Positions 1 to 15,362 of a DNA stretch of 64,000 nucleotides are shown in pieces. Every line of letters begins with the position of its first letter. The stretch's first letter is position 1. Below the pieces are notes generated by a model. The model ran no database searches. It was not told the DNA's origin and saw only the letters and a list, made by a program, of their open reading frames with translations. The translations under genes were made by a program, and so were the position numbers. Source of the stretch: Lutjanus erythropterus (Eukaryota > Chordata > Actinopteri > Lutjaniformes > Lutjanidae). The stretch covers positions 19,391,564-19,455,563 of the forward strand of contig CM034595.1 of NCBI GenBank assembly GCA_020091685.1, given 5' to 3'.

Positions 1-2617
<2,617 letters not shown>

Positions 2618-2754
2618 ACAGAGAGCGAGAAGCAGAGCTGGAAGCCGGTGCTGGTGGTGGTGACGGAGAAAGACCTGCTGCTGTACGACAGTCTACCGCG
2701 AGGCAAGGAGGCCTGGCAGAACCCTGCACACACTTATCCACTTTTAGCAACACG
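2618..2754 (+). CDS. sntb1: Beta-1 syntrophin, internal exon (start of second PH region)
   Basis: This is the first of four sntb1 exons in the window. Syntrophins are cytoplasmic adaptors that bind dystrophin-family proteins through their C-terminal half and recruit channels and signalling proteins through a PDZ domain. The frame reads through WKPVLVVVTEKDLLLYDSLP and then EAWQNPAHTYPLLATR, the hallmark of the C-terminal PH region after the PDZ domain. The acceptor is TAG at 2615-2617 and the donor is GTAAGT after 2754. The exon is 137 nt, starts in phase 0 with ACA and ends with two bases of an arginine codon. SNTB1 is preferred over SNTA1 and SNTB2 because of the C-terminus and the mtbp neighbour. 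The PH1-PDZ half is outside the window. Confidence 0.93.
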
Positions 2755-4660
2755 GTAAGTCCACCCACATGTGTGCAGATGTTACAAACACACAATGTAT
2801 TTGCACCATAGAATATTTAAGATATTTTATGGAGACTACTGTGTTGTTACAGTAATAGGATTTAAAAACCAATACTCAATTGGACTTTTACAAACAAAAT
2901 AATTTTGAGCTACTTTGCTATATAAACACCAGCATGTTAGCATTGTTACAATAAGCATGTTAGCATGAAAACCGTTACCATTCCAACTCTTACCATTTTT
3001 GTTCGGACTTTAACAGAACACCAAAGGATCAAAAGCAAACTGTGAACTTCAACTTTTATTCATCCTCCATTGTCTTTTTTCATAATGGGGTTTGCAGCCT
3101 CACAAAGGTGTTACTGTGGCTGTAGACCTTCAGTCATCACTGACAGGTGTAGTGCTGCACATATCAAATATGATTTATTTGGTTAGAAACTGAAGTATTC
3201 CAGAAATCTTTATTGGTGGCCCTAGATGATAAATTCATGCTTGTATGTTGTTTGGTTGGTTGGTTATTGTTTGATGTTCTTCCACCACTGACCTTTCTTA
3301 CGCTATACTGTTTGCAAATATGTAAGCATAAACTACAGGGGAAAAAGAAAGCGGTAAAACGGAACGAAATAAATCATTCAAACAGACGAAAAAAGCAAAC
3401 AAACAAGCTAAAGAGGAAATAGATCACCAATGTTATTACAATTCAGTCTAAGGTCAATGTGCTTAGCCTGGACCAAAGTGGTGAATCCACAGACAGACAG
3501 ACTGACATTGCCATCCCTAGAGTCAAGGCGTTGGCATTGCTAAAAAAGAAAACTACATATCGTGGACTCATTTTGTTAATTTTTTAGGGCACTACAGTAT
3601 AATGTACGTATAGTTCGCAATTCAAATACACAGATTTCAGAAAAAGTGAGAGCTAATATGAGGCATAGGTAACAAATAGGGAGTGATTTGGGACTTTAAT
3701 CTTGTGGCTTTTAAAGTCACTTATGCGCAGCTTTTGAACATGTCCACTCCTTGGTTTTGATCACCAGCTTTTATTTGCTTAAGATGTGATAAAGTGTGCA
3801 GTAAAAAAAAAAAAAAAAAACTCCACAGTGAGGGGAAAAAATCTGTAGTATGGAAGATATCATATTGGAGACCTATTTTTAGATGGCGCCTTTGTCGACC
3901 TCTGAAATCTCACCAGCAAATGTATCCTTTTCTGCTATCTACAGGTTTTCAGTTTTATTAAAGATCATTGTACTGCATTCCCTCACTTGCCCCCAGAGAA
4001 CTTGTCAAGTATTTAAGAGAAACTAAAGAAGCCAGCTGGGCACATCCATAGATTTGAACCCTCTCCACTTGCCAAAAATCAAATCAATGAAGAGTGGGAG
4101 GTTGAACTGGGGAGGAGTACATTTTCAGCACCACTGGTGGGAAACAGCCAATTTACAGGATCATTATTACTCTTTTTATGCCTGTCTCAATCTTATTCAA
4201 TTTAAAGTGCTCCACTTAAGCCAAGGTAAACAAGCAAAATATCTCCCTGGCACTAAAGAGGCCTGTAATAAATGCGCTGCTACCTCCTCTCATCTATCAT
4301 ATTCTGATCTTGTTCAAACTGAACATGATTTTGAAAAGACTTTTTCAAAATCATGATATTTTGTTTAATTTATCTTTAATTTATTTTGTTATTTCTGTTT
4401 TAATTTGCTGCTGTTTGAACAAATATAAATCTGGACACGTTTGTACTTTAAGATGCTATGTAAATAGGACACAAATTTGTAAGAAAAGAAATGAAAAGAA
4501 AAGAAAAAGAAAGGTTAAAAAGTTTCTAATTGGAAAGAAATTTCCTCTGTTACAGCAAGCTGCTCTATCATGACAAGATACTTTCTTTGTTACAATGTCA
4601 AAAATGTCCTCTCCCTTCTCTGCACTGTGTGACAGTTTATATGTGTATTTGTTCATTCAG
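2755..4660 (+). other. sntb1 intron
   Basis: The intron starts GTAAGT and ends ATTCAG. It contains short repeat-like sequence at 2925-2970 (recurring ATGTTAGCAT words), a dispersed-repeat fragment at about 3420-3548 and an A run at 3803-3820. The open frames here show no protein family that I recognise. Confidence 0.9.
3420..3548. repeat. Fragment of a dispersed fish repeat
   Basis: The string GACATTGCCATCCCTAGAG and the preceding segment about a 'rectified' position with ATTACAATTCA resemble an abundant fish repeat whose relatives I also suspect at 7255-7545 and 16615-16800. The identification rests on familiarity with the family, not on a clean alignment within the window. Confidence 0.35.
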
Positions 4661-4857
4661 TCTGGTCCACTCTGGCCCTGACCGGGGGTCGCCTCACTCT
4701 GGCACAGAGCTGTTCTTTGCCACTCGGACCGGCACGCGACTCGGCATCGAGACTCACCTGTTCCGGGCCGAGACCACCAAGGATCTGTCCCTGTGGACCA
4801 GACAAATAGTCAACGGGTGTCACGCCTCAGCTGAGATGATCAAAGAAGTCACTACAA
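4661..4857 (+). CDS. sntb1: Beta-1 syntrophin, internal exon (second PH region)
   Basis: The exon continues the arginine codon left open by the previous exon and reads LVHSGPDRGSP, then ELFFATRTGTRLGIETHLFR, then AETTKDLSLWTRQIVNGCH. These are conserved syntrophin PH2 strands and the C-terminal PH helix with its invariant W. The acceptor is CAG at 4658-4660 and the donor is GTGAGT after 4857. The 197 nt fit 1+195+1, so it ends with the first base of the next codon. The GC content is clearly higher than that of the flanking introns. No substitution or break is seen relative to what is expected of the family. Confidence 0.95.
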
Positions 4858-5158
4858 GTGAGTACTGATACATAAACACTCAGATTTAGTAACTCAAAAG
4901 TACTTTTACCATGGAGACAGAAACATGCAGACACCGTGAACAGAGACAGGAGCACACACATAAACTTGTATCTGTAGATGGAGTGGAGTGAGCAGCAGGT
5001 CAGTGTGCTGGATTCTGTGATGCTGTCTCAAACGTGCTCAGGCATGCTGCAGCAAAACATATCCACGGAGATTTAAGAGGCTGCAAGGGTAAGTACTGCC
5101 CAAGGTGTTGCAAGCCTAAAATAAAGTCTAAATCCAGTGCATAAAGCAAAATGTATGT

Positions 5159-5180
5159 ACACACACACACACACACACAG
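5159..5180. repeat. (CA)n microsatellite
   Basis: A run of about eleven CA units. A separate GT run follows at 5294-5318, about 115 bases on, so the two tracts are complementary when transcribed. Confidence 0.9.
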
Positions 5181-5293
5181 TCCCACATACACTCATACAC
5201 TGATAGATAGAAGAAGGTTTGTGATATAATTTGACAGCCATATGGAAGATGTGGACAAAGCACTTGCTATTTATAGAAAGGAATGCTATTCTA

Positions 5294-5318
5294 GTGTGTG
5301 TGTGTGTGTGTGTGTGTG
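5294..5318. repeat. (GT)n microsatellite
   Basis: A pure GT run of about twelve units in the sntb1 intron. The open frames across it are repeat translations. Confidence 0.9.
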
Positions 5319-8300
5319 CTGTCGGGCATTGGGTATTGGCCATCCAGGGAATTCCAGCAGAATACCCCCACCCCCTTCTCTCTCCTCTCCCTCACTCTCC
5401 AAGCACAAAATGTCCTGGGAACTGCTCTTCTCCCCTGGGTCCCCCTCCTCTCTCCATCAATGATAACGCCATGCCAAATTAAGTTTCACTTTAGGCTCCT
5501 GTTATATATGAAACAGCATGTATGCAGCAGCAAATGATGCACGACCCCGACACCACTTCCTTCCTCTAAAGCTCTTCTAAATGGTGTCTGCGCCCACCGA
5601 TCCAGGTGTAAATGTTACGCTGTGATGAGCATGTCGAAGCTTCGTTCACGTCTGCTGTGCTCAGCTTAAATTTAACACTCCAAGGTGTTTGATAAAAATC
5701 TGATATTTATGTCATGGTTGTTATCAAGGCAATATGAATGTTAAAAGGACGTCTTATTTAATCCCATGACAAAACGCTGTCTAGACTGAAACAAGCTGGT
5801 CCGTTTCAATGTGCTGTAGCTTATATATAGTAATTAAATATAGAAATCAAAAGATTTATCATTCTTATAGATCTTTGTCACGATAGCTATGGTCCCGTTA
5901 AGGTCCCATTCCATTTAGTGTAGCAGGACCTTACCAGTGAGCCAATATGCACAATATGCACCCTGACTCTGTTTGACCTGAATGAATCAAATCAAATCAA
6001 ATCTTACCCTAAAATATGACTGCTGTGAAAAGGTTTGTTGTTGTTTTAATCCTGCCCACCTTCGAACTTAGCAGAGGTCCAATCAGCCAGGATAAGTGAA
6101 AACACCTGTGCAGCTGTAGGTTTTTATTTTTTATTTTTTTACTTTTTATTTTTGGCCACTTTGGAGGAGCAAGAGGAAGTTCTCAACACTGACATACAGT
6201 GACCTTTTACAATGTAAGTTGATATTGTGAACTTGGTAGCATACATTTTTTTTTATTTATACATCTAGCAGATATGGAGAAAGATTAAAATTCATTTGGA
6301 GTTGTGTTTATGGCCATACAATGATAGGAGTCCAATATTCATTCTAATTTTAGCTCTGTTTTACTCACTACTGGGGGGATATCTGCTTTTGCTAAAAGCA
6401 TTTGGCAGCTGTAGAGCTACGTTATCTTGTGCTAACTTTTTTTCTTGTTATTTCCTTCTGGCAGGTAGTGTACCGTGGGTTTTTAGAGCTTTTGCCTAAA
6501 ACAGCCATCTGCTGAATCAGAAAACAACTAGTGGTGGGGAATGTTATTTTCACACTATTAAAAGATTGCTGCCATTCAAAAATAACATGTTACGTTACCT
6601 ACTGAGAAGAGTATGTTGTTAGAGTACTTTTGCACTTGTTATATTGTCCTAATGATCTGGCAGCAAGCAGGACGGAGGCATTACACCAAAACCATAACAC
6701 ACTGGCTCATATAGCTCATGGTACATCATGTTTCATCATGCAAATAATGAACCAGTTAGCTTCTCAAAACACATGCCTACATACAAACTATATAAGTGTA
6801 CAGGCTTTTCAAATCACATAGACTCACCCAACAAATCTTCTCTGTAGTTTAGTGTAAAGTTTTTCAAAAAGTTTGTTGGATAGTCAGTTCCTGTGACGAG
6901 ACTTCCAGTGCCAAAAAGTCTCTCCACAGGCACACTGGATGGTGTTGGTGAAAGATCTGATCTTGGCATATTTTATATACAACCATCCCAAGACCCGACT
7001 TAAGATATGTGATTTCAGTGTAAGCGGAGACCGCAGGCTGTCTGTCCTCTGTCTCAAATAATAAAAATCACCCTCAGAGTCTTCACTAGTAAGCAGTAGT
7101 TCTTACAGTGGTGAAAATGCACTAAAGTTGGTAACAGTACATAACAGACCGCCAATTTGAAAACCTAGCTAAATAAGGAAATACTTGAACTGCACGTTCA
7201 TGTACTTGTATGCTGATGTTCAGGAAGTAGGCCTAATGTTTGTGCTCACCGACTTAGTTTAATGAGTTAAAATGCTACTTTTTGCTAATTAGCACTAAAC
7301 ACAAAGTTCAACAGACACTAACCAGACTGTCAGTATCGTACTAAATGAAATTTTGACCTGATGATGTAACAAATTTAATATCAATCCACCCAATAATTGT
7401 TGAGACATTTCAACCTCATGGTGCTGCTAGAATTCAGGTAATCTCCAAAATCATTTGTCCTCTGGGGACCATGAATTGCTGTTCAAAATTTCATGAAAAT
7501 CAATCCAATAGCACAACATCATTCACAGAGCCATGTCTGTACCATGGCTGAAAATATTTTTACAGCAGCTTTAATTTTGTGCTGTAATGCTAATTTAGGA
7601 TACTGATGTAGGCCAAAAGAGTGAGAAAAAATGAGAATGGTTTTGAATATTTATTGCTCAGTTTTGAATTTGTGTCTGAAATGGATCCCATAACTTTTCT
7701 GAAACAGATTGATGTTAGCACCAAGCCCTCAGTTTCTTGTTATGGAAGTAGAGAAGTAATTTACACTTCCCTGAGAAGGAGCGTGATAATGCATACAAAG
7801 TGCATTCACTCATTTTTCAGCAGTTGCCACCCAAGGAGTCGTTGCACTGACCTTGTCAGCTTTTAATCTGTGTAACATTCTGATAAATCATTGTGATGGT
7901 TTATTCACTGTCAAGGCTTGTGACACAGATTTGCTTTGAAGATAGATCAACTCTCCATCACTCACCGGGCAGCAGGCCATTCTTAGAGGGATTTTAAAGG
8001 GGAAAGTAATTTGTTCAGCTCTGAAATCAAATTTCACAGACACTTGGCCTGCTGTCATGTCTGTTATTATGATGTCCAAGGTGACATTAACTTCTCAAAG
8101 GTTATATTGATATTTTTGAGCTATTAGTAGGATAAGGCACTGCATATGTAGTCACAGCATCGAGGTTTAAACCCTGATCATGTCCATCAAGTGTATGCTC
8201 TTTTTTAAAAAAAACATTCAAAACACTGTTTGATAAAGAATTCTCACCAGAGGGTCCATTTAGTAGGTATCCTGAGGCTTTTGATTGTATCACATGGTCT

Positions 8301-8359
8301 TCATCATCAGATAAAGTTTGCAGATTGATCGTGCTATTGCAGATGTTCATGCAGCACTG

Positions 8360-8645
8360 CATCAACTAATTGATTATCAATTATTAAATCACATGTCTAT
8401 TTTGATAATCAGTTAATCAGTTTTAGTAATTTTTTAATAAAAAAATCCCCTCAAATGTGAATATTTTCTGGTTTCTTCACTCCTCTCTGATAGTAAAGTT
8501 GCCGACAAAACAAGACATATGAGGATGTCATCTTGGATTTTGGGAAACAGTGATCAGCATTGTGACATTTTAGTGGCAAACAACAATTAATAAGCAATCG
8601 AGAAAACAATCGACCGATTAATCAACTATGAAAATAATCATTAAG
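8360..8645. mobile_element. Non-autonomous element with AATCGATTAATC-type ends
   Basis: The left part carries TAATTGATTATCAATTAT and GATAATCAGTTAATCAG. The right part carries CGACCGATTAATCAAC followed by ATGAAAATAATCATTAAG. This is the pattern of a very common fish element. Related, more degenerate copies are suspected at 53795-54105 and 60040-60200, which share a GATAAAATGT(C/G)AGAAAA core with each other. There is no coding sequence. Confidence 0.55.
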
Positions 8646-8819
8646 TGCAGTCCAGTGCAATATATATAAAGTTAGTTAGTTCTTACATTTAATGCATATA
8701 CGTTACATTTAATATTAAATATAACGATAGTAATTTTATTATTAATATTATTGCAAAAAATATGAATCTATAGTTATCGTAGCTTAGTGGCCAATATTTT
8801 AATATAATATTGCAATACG

Positions 8820-9060
8820 CTTTTAGATGACTGTCTGTTACATATGAAGCTTCAGCTGGCAGCCAATTAGCTTAGCTTTCCATAAAGACTGAAAACAGGG
8901 GAAAACAGTGAGCCTGGTTCTATTCAAATGACAGAGAAACAAACAAACAAAACCTGCCTTCCAGCACCTCTAAAGCTCACTAATTAACATGTAATATCTC
9001 TCTAAAACCCGAGCAAAAGTGTAAACCTGAAGACGGCCATGGTTTTAGAAGGCTTGTGTG
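8820..9060. repeat. Dispersed repeat related to 19120-20156
   Basis: The stretch reads AGCTTAGCTTTCCATAAAGA, then GGGGAAAACAGTGAGCCTGG, then CCAGCACCTCTAAAGCTCAC. Similar segments, in both orientations, occur inside the element at 19120-20156, so this is a diverged partial copy. Confidence 0.6.
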
Positions 9061-10615
9061 TGCAGTCTTTATGAAAAAACTACGTTAACTCGCTGTTCAA
9101 AAGCTCCATAACTGCTACTAAATGAGCCTTGTGTTGATATTATTTTCTCAATTGCTATGGCCAAGGTCAGGAATCAACTTCAAACAACATATTTTTGATC
9201 AGCTTCAGATTTATTTGTTTAATATCAGTAATCAAACTTCCTCTACCTGCACACCCACAGCCTTCTCATTAATGTTGTTGTCAACAGTGGCAGCTGTTAA
9301 ACTTGTTAAATTGTCTTAGAGGTCGACTGGCTCTCCTTAATGAACAGGTAAACAGCTTAATTACTTAAAAAAGCAATTCTAGCACAGTGGTTGTGGAAAA
9401 TTAACCTAGTAACCTGCTGTGACACTTGAAGTTAAACGCAGTGGGATTCATTTTCAAAATATGAACTACTTTACCTGCTGCTAATGTCATTTGTGAGTTG
9501 ACAGTAAAAAAAAAAAAAGAGCTTGTGTCCTGTAATAACCTTTTAGTGTTGTCTCACTTTCTCTCTCTGTCCGTCATTCATTCACTTCGTCTCTCTGTCT
9601 TTCAGTGTTATCACTCTGCCCCTCCTTCTCGCCTTCTGTCTTTTCCACTCACCGTCAGGCAGAAAGAAGGGCTTTTGTTGCCGCCTGAAAAGCCCCTTTC
9701 TCTGCGTGTGTGTGAGTATGTGTGTGTATTCTGGTGGGAAACCCTGCTTGACCCACAGATCAAGGCTCTCAGGTAGAAGAGTTGAGTTTCAGGTCTAATT
9801 TTCACTCCTGAGCACAACAAAGACCCCGGCACTCTTTGCCCCATTTACAACTGTTACGCCATTAGGGAGACGTTTGTCCTGCCAGATTGTTTATACATCA
9901 TTAGAACGATATTACACGTTATGAGACTCATTTTTCATCATGAATGGGATGTCTTCAGGGTTCCTGGGTGGGATTTTACACTGTATATGTGACTGTGTGT
10001 GTGTGCGCGTGTGCGCCTCATGTTTCTATTTGATTCACAATGTTCTTTTTATCTACATTACTTCCTGCAGATGTAAGCAGAACACCTCTGTTGTTTTAGT
10101 GTTTCGCAGCTGATAAAATGAGGAGAAATCACTGTAATATACTGCACTGCTCGTGGCACAAAAAGAGTTCCACGCTAGCACCTTCTACTGTAGGTGCCTT
10201 TCTGGCCCGAACACCCCACCTGATCAATGTAGTGTGAAGCCAACGTTGCCTCTGTGGTATTGCTATCTAAAGATATGTAGAATACTGTATAGATTATTAA
10301 TACATTGCAAAACAATATGGACAGTCTCCTGAGAAAATGTTCACACACAAGGGGGTTTGACAAAATAAGGCAGACTATTCATTAAAATAGAAAAAGAACC
10401 TAAACCTAAACCTTCAAGTATCAGCATTGCAAAGACTGCTCTGAAAATGGATTATGCAAGGTTGCATGATAATTAATAGCATTCATCAACCGTGATATTC
10501 CATGGGCATGATATTACAGTCTGACTTGAAAGATTCTCCTCTCTTTCAAAGTACGTTTATATGTGCTCGACAAAGCATGCTCAGTCAGAAACACTTCAAG
10601 AATTGACTTTTTATT

Positions 10616-10632
10616 AAAAAAAAAAAAAAAAA
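10616..10632. repeat. A homopolymer
   Basis: Seventeen consecutive A residues. It could be the tail of an old retroposed fragment, but no body is recognisable upstream. Confidence 0.8.
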
Positions 10633-10968
10633 GGCACACAGTGGGATGTGGTGAAAAAGGCTCTGCTCTTTCTCAGAAAATCTGAGCAGCAACAAGGATT
10701 CTGCTGGGAGAATTAAGGTATTAAGGCATCAGTATGCTCCATCAGAACTTCCTGTCAGGTGGTCAGACAGTGGATTGTTGGGGCTCTGTCCAACCATTTC
10801 TCTAACTTTCCGAAAGCCGCTTTTCCATCCACCTTCAAGCTTTCCTTAGTTGTAATTTAGATTAAGTGTACACCTGCATAAATATGATTGGATGCTGCTA
10901 ATCAACTGGTAGTCAAGCAGCTGATGATGTGAGTGCTCAAAACCACTGACATACAGGATATAAAGATT

Positions 10969-11037
10969 GACAACATGACATCTCTCCAAAAATGAAGCCA
11001 AAACATCTTGATTGTCCCCTGGTGGCTGACTGCAGTA
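10969..11037. repeat. Dispersed repeat, copy 1 of 2
   Basis: The segment starts GACAACATGACATCTC and ends CTGGTGGCTGACTGCAGTA. It aligns by eye with 23237-23305 in the same orientation with roughly 75-80% identity. The family is not identified. Confidence 0.7.
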
Positions 11038-11834
11038 GAGGTCATAAATCGTGCCCCAAGAAAAGACAACACTTAAGCCATATCGTGATGTGATGATATC
11101 CAAAATTGAAGGTAATATCTAGTCTCACATCACAATATCAAAATAATATCAATACATTGCACAGGCTAAAACTAAAGCTTGCTCCATTGTAATTTTTTAG
11201 ACTGCAACCCCTTGACATAGTCAATAAATCTTCAGTTATGCTCTGATGTCACACTGGTAGTCAACCTAACATGAACTTCCTTTGGAGCAGTGTTTGTAAA
11301 TGTTAACAAATTATTTCAGAATGAAAAAGCTTTTTCTTGTAGTGATTTCATTGTTTTGTCTCCCTACTGAACCACAGTGAGAAAATGATGCAAGGTTTTC
11401 ACAAATGCTTCAAATGTGCAGAGCACAATGAGATGCCAAAAAATCTAAACGATAACAGGAAATCAAAATCTATGACTTGATTACATTGTCGTGCAGTACA
11501 AACCATCCATCTGCTACTCTGCTGCAGGGTAAATTAAACTCACAGGAATTATTTGTGAATTGCGTTTGACCAGCGTCTGCTGTGTGTGTTTTACTGTGTA
11601 CACATTTGCCAACCACAGTTTCATAATCGCCTTAAGATAAAGACCCGAACAAGGAAGGGATTTAGGTGTGTGTAGGGTGATTAGCATGATTTGACTGACG
11701 ACACGGCCAGAGAATCGGCCTGTTGACAGTCGGACAATAGAGACTGAAGCAGCCTTGCACAGGTATTCTCTAGCCCACAGAGAGAGAAGACACATGCTCA
11801 TGTGTGCATCTCCATGTCTTTTTTTTTACACACA

Positions 11835-11868
11835 GACACACACACACATTACACACACACACACACCC
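11835..11868. repeat. Interrupted (CA)n microsatellite
   Basis: CA units are interrupted by GA and TTA. Confidence 0.85.
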
Positions 11869-12475
11869 CTCCCTGTACATGTACACACATCCTGCTCAGG
11901 CTGTCAGCAAACAATGGAACGATAACACCTCTCTTCTCGCTCACACACTCGCGTCACACAAACATGCCGCTCGGTAGATCAGATGTCGTCAAGAGAGAGG
12001 AGCTTAACGCTGTAGATGAAGTTTTCAGCACACCGCCGTCACGTCTGAGAGCGAGGGAACTCTGCTGTCAAGGAACTGAAAAATAAGACTAAATGCAGCT
12101 CGATCACACTGTGCAGAGACGAGGCAAGTTTGTCATTACAGCAGAGAGAAAGTGATGCGTAAATTGGGAGAGTAGATAAAGATAGTACACTCAGCTTTCA
12201 GCTGGACGCATGCTGTGAAGAGAGAGCGGGAAAAAAAGTGATGAGAAGAGTTGTACAGTAGATGAATTGCACTGTGCTTTCAGTGCACTGGTCTCCACAT
12301 AGAGAGAGTAGTCTGTCACTGAAATATGGCAAACTGTAGTTTGTAATGGACATGAGATACATGAGTAAAAACAGAGTCAGCCTGCCTTTGATAACTGATG
12401 TTTTAACGAAAATGCAGCTGTCACAACTGGTAACTGTACAATACATTTTAATAAGGAGAACGTACAGTAAATCTT

Positions 12476-12700
12476 TACTGAGTGGCAGGTTTATTAGGTT
12501 CTCCTATAACTAAAACTAATGCAGTATATGAGGTATCTTCAGCATTTAGCCTCACTGATATAAATACTCTCACTATGACTAAAACATTCTCTAAAACAGT
12601 TTAACCAAAAACATTATGACGTCCATGAAGGAAGAAATTATTGTTTCATTATTAGTGTGTCATTAGTTTTAGCTCAGTGTACCTAATGAACTGGCAACTG
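12476..12700. mobile_element. Short inverted-repeat element (MITE-like)
   Basis: The left end reads GTGGCAGGTTTATTAGGT. The right end, reversed, reads CAGTTGCCAGTTCATTAGGT. The body of about 225 bp holds CTAAAACTAATGCAGTATAT, typical of a common fish short element, and near the right end TAGTTTTAGCTCAGTGTACC forms the matching inverted part. It is non-coding. Confidence 0.65.
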
Positions 12701-14490
12701 GGAGAGTAATTGCGTTCTGAACAGGGACTGGGGAAATATTACCAAGAATGTCATCACAGTAGTTGATAACAGTATATGGTTTAAGTATTTTTGATTATCA
12801 AGTTAGTTGAAAGCCTTAATGTAATGTACAGTGATGTACAGTATTCTCATAATAGGGCAAGCAACATTACTCAATATAATAGTTTTATTGATTTTCAGGA
12901 GAAAGTCAGTTTCTGAGCAAAATGTGATTAAAAACTTATGATGGCACAAAACCACTTTTTCACAACCTGTTTCTGGCACTGCACAGAGTGTATGAGCCCT
13001 GTGACTGGAAAAGTCTACTGTTTCCACTCGGACAACAATGCACCAAATGTTGTTTCCTGGCACGAATTAGACGGGGGAAAATGACGGTTTCGCCCGCCGT
13101 ATTCAGCTCTGCTTAATACAGATGCTCACAGTGCACCTCGTCCTCCTCAGTAGGTGAGAGACAGAGAGAGGAATGAAGAGTACTAGAGAAAGAAATACCC
13201 ACAAATTTCACACATCTAGACAGAAAAAATCCTGCTGCAATTTTTTTTAAAGAAAATGGGCATATATTCTCTAAGACAAGCCTGACTAACATATTCTTTG
13301 AAAAAACATCTGTTAAATATGTATTTTCTGTGGTATCGTAATCAAATTTGAAACTGGACTAGGTAAGGCTTTGGTCTTTAATCTAGCCATCTGAAAACCA
13401 TCATGCTGTGAAACAAAATATTTTACTCCCATTAAGAAAGAAATACAGAGCCCACAACATAACTCAGTTATGCAATACTGCTGCTTCCTTCTATTTACAT
13501 TTTCACACACACAACTTTTAGCAACATTTCTGATTGGTCAGCACCATTCAAACATTCAAAATGAGATTTATATAAATTGCATAAATGCATAAATTGCCCT
13601 TGGCTTGATCTTAAAATAAGCCCACACAGCTGACGTGATGTCAGCGCTGCCTACTGGTGTCACTCACGTTAGTGTGACACATGCTGCTGCTCATGACACA
13701 TTTCTCTCTGTATTGGATGTTGCTCAAGTTTAGTTAAGCATTTACATGATAGTTAAGGCTAATGGATCTTATTGGATTATACTTTTTTCCGCCAAATATC
13801 TGATCCAGCGATTTTGGCCAGTGTTAGACCAATACCAATATCATATTATTAGATCTAGTATATAGTATTAAGGTATTGGATCGGAAAACCAATAAAAATG
13901 TATTGGCATTTTTGTTTAACATGTGAGAGGAGTTGTCTCATGTAGTGCATAACAGAGGACACAGGTTTGATTGCTTTTGCATCTTTTCTAACCACATGAT
14001 CACTTGTATCAGTTGAATTGGCTGAAAAAAAGACTGTGTCAGTGTCATTCATCTTTTTAGAGCACTTTGCACAAACATCCAACCTACTAACACAACACAT
14101 TAATCACACCGAATGGTCCTGCCCTTCAAATACATGCCAACACTTGGCACTTAGTCATTTGACAACAGAAAATGTATCCCTAACAGTAAGGAGAAAGAGG
14201 GTTTTCCAAGGACAGGGACAATATGCTTTCGACCACAGTATGCATTTAAAGGTGTACTGGTACTTAAATGTCTGTGATTTAGAGTTTAACTTATACTTTT
14301 GATTGTAATTACTTATTCTACAATGCACACACCGGGATAATGATTCAAATTCTGACTTGCACTTTAACTCAAATTTCTGTCATCCATGCGTTATTAATAC
14401 AGGGAAAATGAAAAACAAGATAATTTGTCCATGAGCATCTTATTAGCTAACAATCAAAAAATGTAATTATCTTATCCATTCATCTTCCAG

Positions 14491-14720
14491 GTTGTCTATA
14501 CCGGGGTCAGGAGTGCCGGCTGGTGATTCACTACGAGCAGGGCTTCTCTGTGCTGGCTGACCCCACACTGGGACACAGGGAGGACGGGGAGGAGAGAGGA
14601 GCTCACACGCCTACCAGGCCCCGGGTGCTCCTCTCCTACCCCTACGAAAAACTAAAGATGTCCTCAGATGACGGAGTCCGCATGCTGTTCCTTGACTTTG
14701 GAGGGAAGGAGGGGGAGATT
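14491..14720 (+). CDS. sntb1: Beta-1 syntrophin, penultimate coding exon (end of PH2, start of SU domain)
   Basis: The exon reads CLYRGQECRLVIHYEQGFSV and, further on, YPYEKLKMSSDDGVRMLFLD then FGGKEGEI. These are the end of the PH region and the first half of the syntrophin-unique (SU) domain, which with PH2 contacts dystrophin-family proteins. Acceptor CAG at 14488-14490 and donor GTGAGT after 14720 give 230 nt (2+228), ending in phase 0. Between GFSV and PYEKLKM lies a hydrophilic stretch rich in G, E, R and H (LGHREDGEERGAHTPTRP). It is about 13 residues longer than I recall for mammalian SNTB1. The frame runs past the donor into intron and stops at 14883-14885. Confidence 0.95.
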
Positions 14721-14951
14721 GTGAGTGTTTTCTCTTTTATGTTAAAAGTGTTATGTTTGGATACACAAAATGTAACAAGGAGCTCAGTTTTCCTCCACAT
14801 TCATGATCCACTGAAAAATCCACCTCAGAGCATCCACCGCTCCATGTTTGAGAAAACCATAAGACAAAATATTTGTAATATTTAACATAATCCAAACCAT
14901 TTTACTTTATTTCCCATTTGAAATTAAGTGAATTAAAATGTTCTTCTTTAA

Positions 14952-15362
14952 AGGAATAGTCTGAATAATTGGAAGTGGGGTTGTATGAGATACTTATTGA
15001 TAGTCAGTGTATTAAAAACTTAAAGAGTTAGTCTGTGGGCTGATGTAACATTTTCACTTCGTAAAGACAAGTTGAGGTAATTTTATAGTGATTAAAAAAA
15101 ACTGTCAAATAAATGAGCACGTTTGTAGTGTTTTCAGGTTTGTTGAGCCTCTGTACATGGGGCGCACACTCTACCAACTGAGCTACCAGTCAGAGAGACT
15201 AACATTTTGCCTATCTAATGGCTGTCCGACAGCAAGTTAAAGTAGTGGAAGTACTCTAAATATAGCATATCAATATAGTAAACTCGCCATCTACTGTAGG
15301 TAATACAGTGTCTTTGGATAAGTACCTCATACACTTCAAAATAATCCAAACCGCCCCTTTAA
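14952..15362. mobile_element. TTAA-flanked inverted-repeat element, family copy 1
   Basis: The left end reads TTAAAGGAATAGTCTGAATA, then GGTTGTATGAGATACTTATT. The reversed right end reads TTAAAGGGGCGGTTTGGATT, then AGTGTATGAGGTACTTATC. The ends therefore form terminal inverted repeats of about 60 bp bordered by TTAA, which suggests a piggyBac-type target preference. There is no transposase. The family recurs at 21367-22013 and 63715-64000. Confidence 0.75.
15140..15196 (-). repeat. tRNA-like fragment (possible tRNA-derived SINE head)
   Basis: Read on the - strand it gives GGTAGCTCAGTTGGTAGAGT, which matches a tRNA 5' half with an A-box promoter, then GCGCCCCATGTACAGAGGC. There is no B box or matching 3' half, so it is a fragment and not a tRNA gene. 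It sits inside the inverted-repeat element at 14952-15362. Confidence 0.55.

Larger units (their letters stand above)
4858..14490 (+). other. Large sntb1 intron
   Basis: The intron is about 9.6 kb and starts GTGAGT and ends TTCCAG. It contains CA/GT microsatellites (5159-5180, 5294-5318, 11835-11868), an element with AATCAGTTAATCAG ends near 8360-8645, a repeat around 8820-9060, an A run at 10616-10632, a dispersed repeat at 10969-11037 and an inverted-repeat element at 12476-12700. No coding exon is supported. Confidence 0.9.

Noticed and set aside
15140-15196. A tRNA gene on the - strand
   Set aside because: Only the 5' half with an A box is present; no B box, anticodon stem or acceptor pairing can be built.
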